Source: Phylloscopus collybita (Eukaryota > Chordata > Aves > Passeriformes > Phylloscopidae). Taken from it: a DNA stretch of 64,000 nucleotides. The stretch spans positions 26,515,001 to 26,579,000 of the forward strand of contig JAJNNQ010000024.1 in the NCBI GenBank assembly GCA_027886175.1. The letters run 5' to 3'. This document shows, in pieces, positions 10,851-23,984 of the stretch (position 1 is its first letter; each line of letters opens with the position of its first letter). The notes beneath the pieces are model-generated. The model saw only the letters and a program-made list of their open reading frames with translations, was not told the DNA's origin and ran no database searches. The translations under genes were made by a program, and so were the position numbers.

Positions 10851-13340
10851 GCCCACAAAACCCAGAGGAAAGAGAACAAGTTAGATGGCCAGTTTCTTAA
10901 GGCAATCTCCAAATTTCTGACTACCTCCATGAACTTCAGTACCTCACAGCCTTCAAAAGCAAAGGGCCACTACAGGGATGAGCTATGAATGAGAGACTAA
11001 AGAGCAAACTCCCACTCCTGGAGAAAACTTGGACTCAGAGCAGCACTGCATCAGGCTAAAATGCGGCAGAAATCTGTTAAAGTGATGCTTTTAGTCACGG
11101 AATCTTCTTCCATTTAAAAATGAATGTTACTCCAGGAATTTTCCAGCTGAAAGATGCAGAGAGGCTACAGTGCCAGAAGAATCTGAATCAGCTCCAGCTG
11201 ATGACTAAAGGAACCTACAAGGACCTTGCTTAGAAAGAGCAGGAGTGCTCTGCAAGCACATAGATCAATAACAGATGAGAGATTCTTGGTCACAACAAAC
11301 ACTTGCAACAGAGAACAGCTGGTCACCTAAGAGAGACCTTAAAAATTTATACTGATTATGCACTTAGTTCTCTACAATATGTTTCTTGGAAATCTCTCAC
11401 AGGCACCCTATTAGCTCGCGTAGTTGGAATTACAGGGACTCTGTAGAGAGGAAATATTCAAATAGAGACAAAGGGTATAAATGTTCTTGGGAATGCAGGG
11501 ATTTCAGGTAAACACTCTGTGTGCAGAGAGGATGGGCTCAGGATGGGTTCCATCTAAACTACAGCAGACCCCAACTGTGCTACTGAAAATTAATAAAGTT
11601 TGGAATAGATTTTCTTAAATTCAGAACTAAGGAAAGCTGGCAGGTGCTGAGGAGTGCTCAAGTCAGGCAAAGACATCTGCTAGGGATGTCAGCAATAGAG
11701 AGATAAGTGTTATCTGGGAGCAGAGGAGAGGACAGAAACTTCAGCTAGAGAAAAGCTAAGACACATCAAAATGCAGAAACAAATTCTGAAATATAACAGG
11801 GCTTCTGACACAGAATTTCAATAAAATTAGGCTCCGGGCCAAGACTAAAATATATACACATCATTGCATAGGCTTCTGAGCAATAATGAGTAAACGAGTA
11901 CACTGGATAATGGAAGCAAGCCTTACTATAATAAAGACTAATGAAATGACAAAGATCAATGGAAGAACATGATCTTTGGTTTCAAACTGTACACAAAGCA
12001 TAGGAGGCTTTAGAGGCGAGTGTGCTCACAGAATCCAGAGAGGGAGCATTTTGAGAAGTTTATATGCGAGCTCCAATACATAAGCCCAAAAGCCCTTAAT
12101 ATAAAAATATTCTTTATACTAGCAAGGTTACATTATCATCCTCTTGATCAAGAGAACAAAAAAAAATACAAAATGCATAAACTTGATGAACAACAAAGCA
12201 TTAATCAGTCTAATAAAGCAGAAAAAAGTGGATGACTTTGGTTATCTGCTTACAGAAATGAGTCAGGTGTCATGTTGGGTGACAGTTTAGAAAAATAATT
12301 TCTTGATGTCTTAAATAAATTATCACTTAGAACAGCTGACTCCAGAGCTCACAGAGACAGGAGACTATTTGCAGTGCAATTTGACATGAAAGACAAAAGT
12401 CTGTTTGCAAAGCAACCGTTGTTGATGCACTGGAAAACGATGACCACAAACAGGCTCAGTGTCCTTCAGGGATCACATGCACAAACCAAAATAAAATAAT
12501 AAAAAACCCCAAGCAACACATATGAGGTACTAAATTTTTTGAAAGGGATTTGTAAAACTACTGAGGAAGGTGTTGAGAAAAGAAGTACCTTAAAAAATGG
12601 TAAGGATTAAGTCCCTATCCTAAGGACAACAGGAAAAAAATAATCCACCCAAGAGTCAGAAAGGCATTGCAAAATAAGAAAGATGAAGATGAATCTAGGA
12701 AATGAAGTAAGGAAACCCTTAAAACAGAACAGTACATTTAAATGGACAGGCTGAAGAAACAATCTATTATTTATACCACACTTCTGCTGGGGCAAGGTTT
12801 CCATTCCACTGCAGTGAATACGCTAGAGCCTCTAAAAACACATCGGGTTAGCAAAGGATGAATGTTAAGCCCAGTAATCAAAGAATCTGTGATGTCACTA
12901 AGATTCGGATTATGCAAAGAGAGATTTGAAAGCTGGCAGTATGAATTAAAAAAAAAAAAAATTAGAGACATGAAGTACTAGATTAAATGGCCTAGACTGA
13001 AGGGCATTTGGATGTGGATTTAGGGAATCCAGGTCTGGGACAGCAGACCATGATAGGTAAGACTTCAGGCCAAACACACCGCATTTCCTTATATTTCATG
13101 AGGAAACAAAACATAAAAAAATCCTATGGAGTCCATGGATAAGGCAGAGCCATATCAAACCCTTCATAAGAAGGCAAGATTTTGTTGCAATTTACTCCCC
13201 AAATATCATCATGAAATCTCACCAAGAATCCTAATAACATCTTCTTTATAAAATAAGAAATAAAGGAGGCGGGAGTAATAATAAAAAAAAAAATTCAAAC
13301 CCTCAGGACTGAAACAGTACGAGCAATGTTCAGAACTAAA
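10851..13340. other. Unique non-coding DNA
   Basis: No gene, RNA or repeat family recognised. AT-rich, with short A runs at about 12949-12961 and 13283-13294. Confidence 0.55.
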
Positions 13341-13830
13341 CTCAGAGTATTTGATTCTTTACAGCTGCCCAACGTATTCCACACAGATAGCATCGGAGGG
13401 AATTGAGGGATACAGATGCCTTTAGCCATGATGCACTGAATGAAGGGAAGAGGTGAGAGGAAAGCTCACTTTCTAAATTCGAGCAGAACTGATAAATCAC
13501 AGCCTGGCTGGCGTGGCAAACACCAGTCCCTCTGGCAGCTTTGTAATTACTCCCTAAATGTGGTCTCAACCCTCTTGATGTGGAGATAAATAACTTTATG
13601 TGCAAAGCAATTAAAGCCTCGGGCAACACTACTGGCAAAGCGTGGCCACTATGTGTCACTATCCATTTGCCAGGGAGGTGTACAAGTGGTACTGAGTTTA
13701 TTAAACAGAGCCAGAGCACTGGCTTGCACACATCAACCTGCCAGAGGCCTTCTTTGGATGGCCCCCAAACAATTGTTTCTGCTTTCCAAAGCAATGAAAC
13801 ATCCTGGTCCAAAGGCTGAACCTGAAGTGA
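13341..13830. promoter_or_regulatory. Candidate conserved/regulatory block, open on both strands
   Basis: A compact block of higher-complexity sequence without simple repeats. It contains a 12-bp palindrome AAACAATTGTTT at 13767-13778 (two facing SOX-type ACAAT cores). A minus-strand frame of 156 codons (13342-13812) and plus-strand frames of 60-79 codons overlap here, but none shows a recognisable domain. An enhancer or conserved non-coding element seems likelier than a gene. Confidence 0.25.
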
Positions 13831-14898
13831 GGTGAGACCCTCCGAGCAGTGTGCTGGGCATTTTGCTGCTATCCACTCTCCCAGAAGAGAGTGGTTTTCT
13901 GCTCTGTAAGTCTGATACCTACTGGGGAACCTCTGAAGGTACTATCAATCATCGTGATTAGATTCCTCCTCTTCTCAGGAGAGATCATGCTCAGTTGAAA
14001 CAAGAGCTATTGCTGGGATGGTAACAAATCACTCTGCAGCAGAGTCCTGCTTGCTGCATTCCTCTTTCCCTTATTTGTGTGCACTTCTCTGCCCTTTTCC
14101 TGGATGGTCATGTTTTCACTAAATCTCCTGTCTATCCAAAGCAGAACATGCCTTGATGCTTTTCTCACACCTGCCACCTACTCGTAGTGACAGCTCTGGA
14201 AAGCAAACTTAGGAAAGTCCTCCTGCAATCTCATACAGCTGGGTGAAATAGCACCACAATGTGACACCTGAATCCTGTCCTTCCCTAGGGAGCTGCTGGC
14301 CTACTCAGCTCTGGACTGCATACTGCAGCATCCACATAAGAAAAAAAAAAGCCCAGGAAAGCACCGTGCAGAATACAAGCTGGAACATTAGCTACACCAT
14401 GAAGAGAAGTGGCTTGCATGATCTCAAAGCAGGCATCATATGCCAGGCGAATGACCTGGTGGGAATTCCAGTAGCCTGCAAGGAAGGCATGGACTAGCTG
14501 TATCTGTCACAGCAAATTAAGCCATCTTTCTGCCTGACTCCTATCATAAGGTACCTGACTGGAGTGATGCAGCTACAGGCTGGGTCAGTCTCCAGCCTTC
14601 TGAGGCTGCACACCTCCAAGTGATGTGAAAAAGTGGGATAGCTTTTCTTCTTAAGAAAAGTGAACAAAGCCGAAATATTTCAGTTTTGGGAAAGCCTTTT
14701 TCTTTTTCTTCTTCTGGTTTCAAAACACCACCAAAAGAAAATAAATCAGCACAACAGCCATTCCATTCAACGTTCTTCTTGTAAAAGATATCATTAACTT
14801 TTTAACCTGGTTTGCAAAGACAGAACTTGCAACAGTATCGGTGTTTTGGAAAGAAGCAGTGCTCCTTTTAAGTCAGCTCTGATCAATAATCAAAGCTG
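13831..14898. other. Unique non-coding DNA
   Basis: Nothing recognised. The 78-codon frame at 14261-14497 has no recognisable domain. Confidence 0.5.
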
Positions 14899-14912
14899 CT
14901 ACTAGGGGGCAC
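14899..14912 (+). promoter_or_regulatory. Strong CTCF-like motif
   Basis: CTACTAGGGGGCAC matches 13 of 14 positions of the vertebrate CTCF core (CCASYAGRKGGCRS); the only miss is T for C at position 2. CTCF binds such sites to shape chromatin loops and insulators. Orientation is plus. This is a motif match only; occupancy is not shown. Confidence 0.45.
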
Positions 14913-15170
14913 TGTGACATTCACAGGAGGCACGGCTCTGCTTCCCACTGCCTATTCCTGCGTCCACGAAATCTTTCACAATTCCTTGGGTACAAATACA
15001 GCTAAAGTCCAGTTTGGGTCATTTCACTCTTCCTAGTAATGTACCTCTTAAACTTTAAAATGTGTACAATGCATCACTCCCCTCTCTGTCGCCCCTACTT
15101 CTTTAGCACAAAAATACTCAACAAATGCTGGCTGCTTCTTCAGATGTTACTGTGTTTTAGTGATCGAAGG
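14913..15170. other. Unique non-coding DNA
   Basis: Nothing recognised. Confidence 0.5.
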
Positions 15171-15275
15171 AAATGAAACTTGTTTGTAAAACAATTTGGG
15201 ATTGTTCAGGGCAATCATGACAATGTAATGTAAGAGTTAAGAATTATAATAGTAATCATAATAATAATGATAATG
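15171..15275 (+). mobile_element. Possible old retroposon tail
   Basis: The segment 'gtaaaacaatttgggatt' followed by an A/T-rich stretch and (ATA/ATG)-type triplets at 15247-15275 resembles the common end 'tgtaaagcgctttgggatcc ... tattatta' of old amniote retroposons. The family is uncertain and similarity is low. Confidence 0.3.
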
Positions 15276-16422
15276 AGTATTTCTCTTCCCACTGCAATGA
15301 ACCCATCTGGAAGGCCTCAGTGTGAGGCTTCAGAAGTATCCAAAACTGTGATTAGAAAGAAATTCATTTCGGCAGGAAGGTGGAAGCTCAGAATGCCAAA
15401 GAAAGAAAAAAGGAAGAGAAAAATCCTTTCTAGTTTTGGCCAACAGACCTAATCGGAAATTCTTTTGAAATGTTATTCTCTGGAAGAGAGCTCAGTTAGC
15501 AATATTCTGCAAATGCTCAGCCCACTTCATCCATCTGCCAAGCTGAGAATGAATATTCATAGCAAGTTATTTTAATCATTGTGTTTTTCTTGATGTGACA
15601 TAATTCTATATAATTTTTCCCCCCGGAGGAAAAAAAAAAAAAAAAAAAAGGCAGAAAAAAAGCCCTCTTTTTATGTTGTCAAGTCAGAAAGTTTTTTCTC
15701 CATCTGCAAGGGAGAAAAAAGGGACATTGGGTGGCTCATGCATGGGTTGTAGTAACATACTCATCAATGCTTCCCCCATCCCAGCATTAACAACCTAGCT
15801 AATGACACTGGTGCAAACAGTATGTGCTGGCTTTTACCTGTCCCTGTTGAACCCAAGGGATTAACACCTTTCACAAGGGATGATCAGGATGACAATACCA
15901 GACTTCGGTAGGCTGGGAATGGGATCCACTGGCAACACCTACATGGAAGAGCTGGGTTTGAGGAGCTCAGGGCTGGTAGTGCCCAAGTGCTGTAGTTGGA
16001 GAATGAGGGAAATAGGCAGAGAGTTACTGCAGACATGTTCAGGGGATGCTGCACAATGTAGTCACACACCTTCGTAAGAACATACTACACAAAAATGCTT
16101 TTACAGTTTTTGATCGCTTCTTAAAATAGTTCTCATTCAACACTTAGCAAAACTGCGCACTTTTGGCAAAATTGTCCAAGCACTGACAGGTTATAAATAT
16201 TTTAGAGTACACAGACACTCAGGAATGAATTGAGTCCTCCCCTGATTTTAAATTGTGTTCCTGGTTCCCAGTACATCGGGAGGACCTTATATTATAGTTG
16301 AAAATCTTGAGGAAAATCTTGTTCCTGCAATAATCAAGAGTCTAAAATATTCAATACCTGACTGATGCAAACTATTCCCAGGTGCCATACATTAGCTGCT
16401 GGGACAGGCAAGCTGGGTGACA
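15276..16422. other. Unique non-coding DNA with poly-A run
   Basis: Contains a pure A run at about 15630-15649 following a C-rich stretch. No gene recognised. Confidence 0.55.
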
Positions 16423-16438
16423 GAGCTGAGCTCAGCTC
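16423..16438. repeat. 16-bp perfect palindrome
   Basis: GAGCTGAGCTCAGCTC is its own reverse complement. It lies in unique DNA and could extrude as a small hairpin, but a palindrome of this size can arise by chance in 64 kb. Confidence 0.6.
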
Positions 16439-19400
16439 AGTGGAAAAAAAGAACATGACAATCAAGATTTTTCTAAAAGCCAGGCATGTCTTTTACATAT
16501 CACTCCTGCTTTTCTCTTGTTCTTTGCATTGTTGCCCCTTGGTGGCCGAGCCTGCTCCTTGTTCTCAGGTCCCTAAAGTGCTGAGCCCAGTGGATTCTTG
16601 GGTGGGATCAACATGAGGAGCTGCTCATTAGAAGGACAACTGTGGTTTGTTTCCAGTTGCTACTCAAGTGCAGTCCATTTCCTTGGATTCAGCTCTTTGA
16701 GTAGCAGTGAATGCCATACAAAGGTGGGTTACAAGAACCTAAACAAGTTGAGACCTCTTTCTTACTGCTCCTACTTCATGTGCCCTAGACAGATGTGCAT
16801 CTAGCTAAGAACACATGCAGTCATTTCAAATCACTTCTTCTAGTCAGTGCAGCAATCCAAGTCTTTAAGTTCAGGGGAAAAAAAAAGAGGAAGGAAAAAC
16901 AGCAGGCAAGAAAGTAGAGATGGTGGTCTGCATGTAGCTTTAACTAACTACTGGATGCTTTGAAAGACAGTAATATACACCACCAACAGGCCTATGCAAG
17001 CATCCAGAAATCCCTAATTGCAACATGTTGCCTGACTGCTGCTTCTCTTACTTTCCTGACAAGAAAGACTGGCTCCTCTCTTTGGCCACATTCTGGCAAG
17101 CACTTTGCAGAAAGCCAGTGCTCTCCTTTTCAGTACTGGAGGTTCCTGCTGCAAAGTGCAGGACAGCTATAATGCTTATGGCTGACAGGAGTAAAAAGAG
17201 GTTCAAATCCCATTATCACTATTTGCATTTGTCTGTTTCCATGCAGAGACTGGTAAAGAGGAGTTAGCTTCCATACTGGTGGATGGCATGGGAGAAAGAG
17301 CACAGGAACAAACTCACTGGGGAGGGTTCATCACCCCTATAAACTGGCATAGCCTCACTGATACCTCTTAGAGATCACGGGGGCTTTGATAACCAGCACC
17401 AGCTTTGAATCTGACATACCAGGAACACAAAATGACTCGTCTGGCTTAAGGGAAGAAGAAAACTCTGTCTCAGAAGACAGGTTACAGCCTAGCTCTTTCA
17501 GGAAAACCCTTTAGACTATGACGGAGAAAACCTCAACAGGGCTTCACAAAAATTTAACAGGCTATCCACACAATGGCTTTCTAAAAATACAGGACTGGAA
17601 AAGGAAGAGATTCTCCTAGGATGGCTCAAATTCTCTATTAAATACTAAGCAAGATTCCATAAAAGCTCTCTAAATGTTAGCAATTTCCATTAGGGAAATC
17701 TTTAATGATGGAAGGCCATTATCAGCCGTAGGCCTAGCAATGAGTTCCTGGCTCCCAATTCAAATCCTGGTGGACAATGTCTGTATGTACAGCTGAGCAA
17801 CTAACTCATGCCAGATAAGACAGCCAACAAATTCAGCTTCTTTCCATGACCAGAGGGCCATTGCTTTGAATTTGGTTGTGTTTATTTTTGTTTCCCAATT
17901 ATGTTTGTTAAATTGTTTGCACTTTCTTTCACAAATGGCTTCAACACACACTCTATATTCCAAATTCAAACGGTACTGCTTAATTGCAATTGGTTAGATA
18001 AGTAATATTCTTACTGCCTGTGCACTGAACTGCTTCTGGAGTGCTGTGATATGCTTGCAGTGTGTAAATTAGTTAAGGGGAGAACAGGCAATATATCTGA
18101 ATGTCCCCAAAATCTTCAAATGAGACCAAGAGAGAAAATGTGTGTATATGTGGGTTTTCCAGCAGGAAAAATGAGATAAAGGCAAAATCAGGGCTACCTT
18201 CTCATCCTGACATCACATTTTCAAATGTGCTTCTCTGCCATCTTCCTAGTACTTTGGTGGTTTTTTTTGTTCTTCTTTTTTTTTTTTTTAGTCTAAATGC
18301 CAACTGTTTGAAATTCATGACAAATACCTCCCAGCCAATTCCCTATTCTGTTTCCAAAGACCATAATGTCTGATATTCTCAACAGTCTGGCAGGGGAGAA
18401 CTTTTGGAAGGGGTAAATGCCTTTCAGATGAAATATTTTTTTATTAACTTTTTCCATTCCACACACATTGTGAAACTTTTTTTGTCAAAAGTTCCCCAAA
18501 TAAATTGTTTTGGTTTAAAAAAACAAACAAACAAAACAAGAGAAACAAAAACAACCCACTGCCATGTAACAGTAAAAATTATTTGAAAAAAAAATAGAAT
18601 CATTTTCATTGTCACTTTTACTACAAATCACTTACATGTTTCATTTTAGTCAGGTAAGAATGTGTACCAGTTTGTGTTCCATTTTAAAAGCTGAAATATT
18701 TTGAGTCATTTAGAAGTTGAGATGATAAAGAAATGCAGTGTTTCAGAATCTCAGAAATGAAACATCTCTATGATGTCAAAAGAAAACCTTCCCATATGCC
18801 TAAATATTTCTCTCATAAAAAAATATAGGGATTTCATCTTATTTTCCATCTGCTTTTCGGGGAGAAAAAAAAAAAAAGTTTTCAGTCTTAACACTTCCAA
18901 GTGGGATGAAACTCTGTTTTGACAAACTCCTGAAAACAGGCCTATAAATGTAGTTCAGACATTCCCTCCTGTTGTGGCAATTACTGACAAGACTACTTCA
19001 AAGAATCTGTCTCACAGAAACATGTGTATAATCTGCTCCATCAAAGCATGCTCCTCCTTAAGGTGCCACTGCACTGCTTTGTCTGAGCATCTAGAGGAAC
19101 GAGGGAGTCACACCTTAGCAGTGTGATAAATCCAAATCATTGTCCCAAAGTTATTTGGAGACACAACAGCTTCATGTCTGAAGAAGGACAGCATAGCCAA
19201 AATCATTTTGCCTTAAAAGACCTTACGGAAAAGTGGGCTGGAGCTATACACAGGGAGAGGAGAAAAGTGGAGAAAAGAGGACAGTGAGCACAGCACAGAA
19301 AACAGTGAATATGTGCAAGTATGGTAAGCTGAAAAATTATTTTCAGCTTCCTTTTCCCCAGAAATCCTACACTGAACTCAAAGATGGTGAGACCCCCACC

Positions 19401-22074
19401 TTTCCTGTTCATTACTATGCTTAGTTTGATTTCATAAACTTTTTAAATTTCTTTGACCAAACTCCCTCCCAACGACTAAGTAATGGAATGGTCTTTTCTA
19501 GGTTCTCCAGAAAATACACCACGCAGCAGGAGGTCTTTTGAGGCATCTGACATCCAGCCCTTGCTTCTCTTCCTGTGGGAGTGAGGAAGTTGCTTCTATC
19601 CTTCCCCTTCCCATGCTCTCACTCGTGCTCTCTGTGGCTCAAGCTTCTGCATGACATGGCAGGGATGGCAAATGAAAACAGCTGCCAGCCTTCTCTGCTG
19701 CCTTGCCAAGCTCTGCTTTGAGCAGAGTAACACACACAGCCAGCTGCCACACACCCACAGCGGGGCACTGCTGGCAGGTCCAACCTTGCACTGAATCCAC
19801 GTGTTTTGGTCTAAGGGAAGTCTAGCCCCAGCACAGAGCTCAGCAAGGCCCACAAAGCCCAATGGAAGAACCCAGTGATTTAATTCCCAGTGCATTCCTG
19901 CTGCTGCAGCCACCAAAATGCAAACAAGGCAATTTAAACAGAGGCTGGGTGTCTCTGCATTGTGGCCATCACTGCTAGAAACATCAGTACAAGTAATCTC
20001 AAAGCTCTTGAGGGGGTCACATGTGTCTCAGCACTCTGTGCTCCATGGTCACAGAGGTAACTACACTGGCAGGAAGTTTAAAAATGAGAGCATGACTGTC
20101 AGGAGAACCTAAAAACTAAATGGACAGTGGAGACCTAGCTGTCCTCCATCACCAAGTGGAGACAGGTCAACAGCAATAGATCAGTACCAACAGGCCTTAT
20201 TATTTTTCTTCTCCATGAGAGAAGAGAGAATGTCATCTCCTAAACTGCCAAGACAGTATTTTTGACCAGTGTGACCCAAGGAAAACCCCAGAAAAGCCAT
20301 GGGCTGGTCTGTAGGAGAGACAGGACATAAAATCATTGAAACCACCAGGATGGGAGTCACACTTTAAAAATGATGCCAGAGTCTTTTCCTCCAGCCTCAG
20401 AGACTAACAGTAACCTTGCAGGTGACCCAAGCCTATGTGACAGAGCCCACTGACCCCAAGACTACGCTGTGGTGGGCAGTGCTGGTCACCTCACTTTACA
20501 CCCTTTGGTAGGTGGTGCACTCTGATAAGAGCCTCAGCTGCCAGAAAACAAACTGCAAGTGACAGACTGAACACAGTACCATGCAAAAGTCTGTCTCAGG
20601 AGGGACAATTAAAAACACACACAGAAAAATAAATGGCTTTTCCTTTTCAACCCCTTTTCCTCTTCAACAAGACAGGAGTGGGTGCCTATATGCTAGAATG
20701 CCCAGAAAATCAGCAATTAACAAGCGTTCCGCTCTAGCCTGTCTGTGATTTCCTCCCTGCAACTGTGGCTAAATGTTTAAATACATCACTCCCCCTTTTC
20801 ATGTGCTTGCTGTGGTTCTGGCTCACCTCAGCCCTTCGGGCTTTCCATATCAGTCTTGCCTTTCTCAAGTGTTTATCTGAAGCCTCTTCTAAGATAAACA
20901 CAGGGAGAGGGGCGTGGTGACCACCCAGCTGCCTTCGGGAGCACGCACATCAGATGAACTAACTGCCCCAAATGCAGACAAGCCAAAATACACTTAGCCC
21001 TGTGTGCCACAGAGGTGTTTTATAAGCCATCTAGTCGGCAGCATGCTGAAGAAAGACGCATTACCATATCTAGCCAACAATAACATAATCCAGAGAATTC
21101 AAATGGGACTCTTCCCTAGGAAACTAAGTGCTAACCACATTACCGTGCAGATGCTCATTAACAACCCTGTATCAGACAAAAGCTGCTAAGGTATTTTTTC
21201 TGAGGCATAGGCTTAAATAAAGGCTTTTGACTCAGGTTGGCACTCAGAGTTAAATAGATTGAAAAACACAGTCTCTCATTAAATTCATACAACAATTCAA
21301 ACACAAAAGCTTAAAGTAAGATCTATGCAAACAAGCATGGGGAGCAGAGTCAGTGGAACACTCCAGCAGAGTGTGTGGAACACTCAGTATCATGGATATC
21401 TGTAACCTATTGGACTTCTTGGACACTTCAAACCTCAAGTTTCAGAAAATCAACTCAGAACAAGGTGCTGCCACTGCATGCTGATGTTCTACCATGATTG
21501 GATGGTTATCACTGTTCACTGCACAGAAACTGATGATCAAACTTGGAAAAAATAAACCCAAACCATCAAAACAGAGTAAAATATTATTAAAGAGAAGAGA
21601 CACTGAACATGCTTTAAATTATATATAGGGAGACCTCATAATTAATGAATGACTGAGCTTCAATCTAAAAATGAAAGCATGACATAAAGAATCTACTAGG
21701 TAAACACAACCCTGCGAAAAGAAAATCCTCCCCAAATACTTGCTAGCATAATCCTTCTTGGCCAGCTATAGGAAAGCAAAGGCTAGGGCCCAACTTTGAC
21801 AGCTGAATGGACTAATTATATTACAACTCCTACGTGGAAACCCTCTCATCTCAAGTTTTGCAAACAAATGGCAGACATGGAATGAGCTTCAGCAACAACA
21901 GCTGCAGAACAGAACTGGCCTGATCTCCCCTGCCAATAGATCTACAGAAAACAGCAGTCAGTCCTGATGCCAGTTCAACCAACCGAGAGACTACAAGCAC
22001 CACCACATAGCGCCAGAGGACCCAAAATTTAATCCATTTGAAAACATGACCTATGTCTATACCTTCCCATCTAT
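16439..22074. other. Unique non-coding DNA
   Basis: Over 5 kb without a recognisable gene. Low-complexity spots are a T run at about 18278-18290, an AAAC-type stretch at about 18518-18540 and an A run at about 18866-18877. A weak CTCF-like match (12 of 14) lies on the minus strand at 16532-16545. Frames up to 106 codons (19596-19916, minus) have no recognisable domain. Confidence 0.5.
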
Positions 22075-22561
22075 TCATTTTATGTAGCTGCACATCACTG
22101 AGATACCCTTTTCATGCAAGATCAACAGCAATAACAAAGTTCTGAGCTGGCCCTGCCAGAAAATTAAACAGCACCTGGAAACATTCCCCAGTGATGGAGC
22201 CACCAGCACTGCTGAACTGCTAGAGGGGCCCCTGACACAGTTTTGGCCTGTGTCAATCAACACGATGCCAAACAGTTCCCTGTTTGGACTTAGGCTAGGA
22301 CTCCCAACAGACCCATTCTCAACAGGCAAATCAGACATAGTCAATCTGCTTAGGACAATAAGAGATTTTAACAGACTCAGCATGGGCCATTCCATCATAG
22401 TTGGCCTCATTACCAGGTTACAGGCCAAAGCACATTTAGTTGTTATTACATATGTAGGTACAAAAGTACTGGCATTCGCCCTTTCCCAAGTTCAGAATTC
22501 CCCCTGGGGTTGGTTGCCTTCCTTGGAAACTAGATGTTTCTTTAAACTAATATTTCCTTGA
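22075..22561. other. Unrecognised block open on both strands
   Basis: A plus-strand frame of 103 codons (22250-22561) and a minus-strand frame of 117 codons (22075-22428) overlap. Composition is even, with no simple repeat. Neither peptide matches a family I know. It may be a conserved non-coding element, a decayed retroposon or chance. Confidence 0.25.
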
Positions 22562-23984
22562 AAACTCTGTGTGGTACTCGAGGATATTGCTACAATGGTT
22601 TAGGAACAATGGGTATGAACAAATGAATGTCTTAGATTTGCTGATGGGTTACTTCGTGCTCAATAGCAAGAAATTCAGGCTGGAATTTTCTTTACTGCTG
22701 TTCTCATTCTAATATGCAACTTTTGGGGTTTATTCTCTCTGGGGATCCTTCTTCAGGGAAGTTATCATCAACCCCAGGAGAGATCTGGACCAGCACACAA
22801 GTGTTTCCTCCCACTGGAATCTGAGTCTAGCATGGTGGTGTGTGCTTAGCAGCAGCTCAGAATATTTTTCTGATTGTCCCTAATTATAAAGCACTAACAA
22901 AATAGAGCACTGAAAATAAAAGACAGTAGCATAAGTAAGCAAATCTTCTCATTTCACCAAGAGGTGCCTCATGTTCTGTCAGGGCAGATAAGAGAGAGCA
23001 GAAAGCTAAAAGTACCACAGCTAATTAATTCTTTTTGGAAGATGCTTCTACATTTATTTTTACACTTATTAAGAGGAGGGAATCACCTAAAGATAGAGGA
23101 GGACAGGTATTGAAAAAATCTTGTGACCTGGTTACCCATCTGTGAAGCTCTTCACAACTGGAGGTGACTAAAATGGCTCCAAAACCCTACGTTTAGGCAA
23201 CTGAATCCCTGCCCTGATTCAGCAGTCTGGAGAGCGATTTTGCCAGCCAAATGCAGATGTCTAATCTATCTTGGCAGCTGACTCAACTGAACACATAGGC
23301 AGAAAAGTAGGTTATGAGAGCACAGATACTTGGATAACATATAGATATCTGCATCTGAAAACTTGTTTTCAGAGGTCAGAGACACACTTAAAAACGTAGG
23401 TATGAGATCTAGTACATTCCCCACTCCCACCAAAAAAAAAAGCTGCCTTCTTTGAAGGAAGTTCTGCAAATTAATCATTTTCATTTCAAAGCAAGCTGAA
23501 AGATGAAATTTTTAAAGTTCCTCTCCCCCACAGACTGCTCATATGTGGCCTCACTGCTTTGAATGGTAAGAAGATTCAGCCCTGTGGAAGTAAGTGGTGC
23601 TGTGCCAGCTGGCTGCAGGGCATGCAAACGTTCTCTGCACTGTTCAATTCAGGAGCACCATTGAAGCCAGACAGACCACTTTTGAAGAACTGCAGTTATC
23701 ACTGTGACATGAGAACACAAAGTAAACTATGGCCAAACCCACGATCAATGAGGATAAACTCATATCCAAAACTTGGAGTTGGAAAATGTAACATTTTCCA
23801 AGGGGGAAATAAATCCTACTCTTCTGTTTAAAACAGAAGCAGGATGAGAAATACTTTTGGTCATTTATATAGAAAAGTTAAAAGATATAAAAGAAAAAAA
23901 AAAAAAGGGTAGAGGGAGGGGGAGTAAGATACTACTTAACAGTTGGGAAAATAGAGATTATAATGCCAGAAGGAAAAGTGAACT
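22562..23984. other. Unique non-coding DNA
   Basis: No gene recognised. A short A-run followed by a purine-rich stretch lies at about 23894-23926. Confidence 0.5.

Noticed and set aside
10481..10930. 149-codon minus-strand frame resembling a hydrophobic membrane protein
   Set aside because: The F/C/V-rich hydrophobic stretch is the complement of an A/C-rich simple repeat, not a membrane segment.
16532..16545. Second CTCF site (minus strand, 12 of 14)
   Set aside because: It misses the highly conserved G of the AG step, so it is too weak to list as a site.
17195..17230. 'ggttcaaatccc' as a tRNA T-arm
   Set aside because: No matching acceptor stem, D-arm or anticodon arm can be assembled around it; at best a SINE trace.
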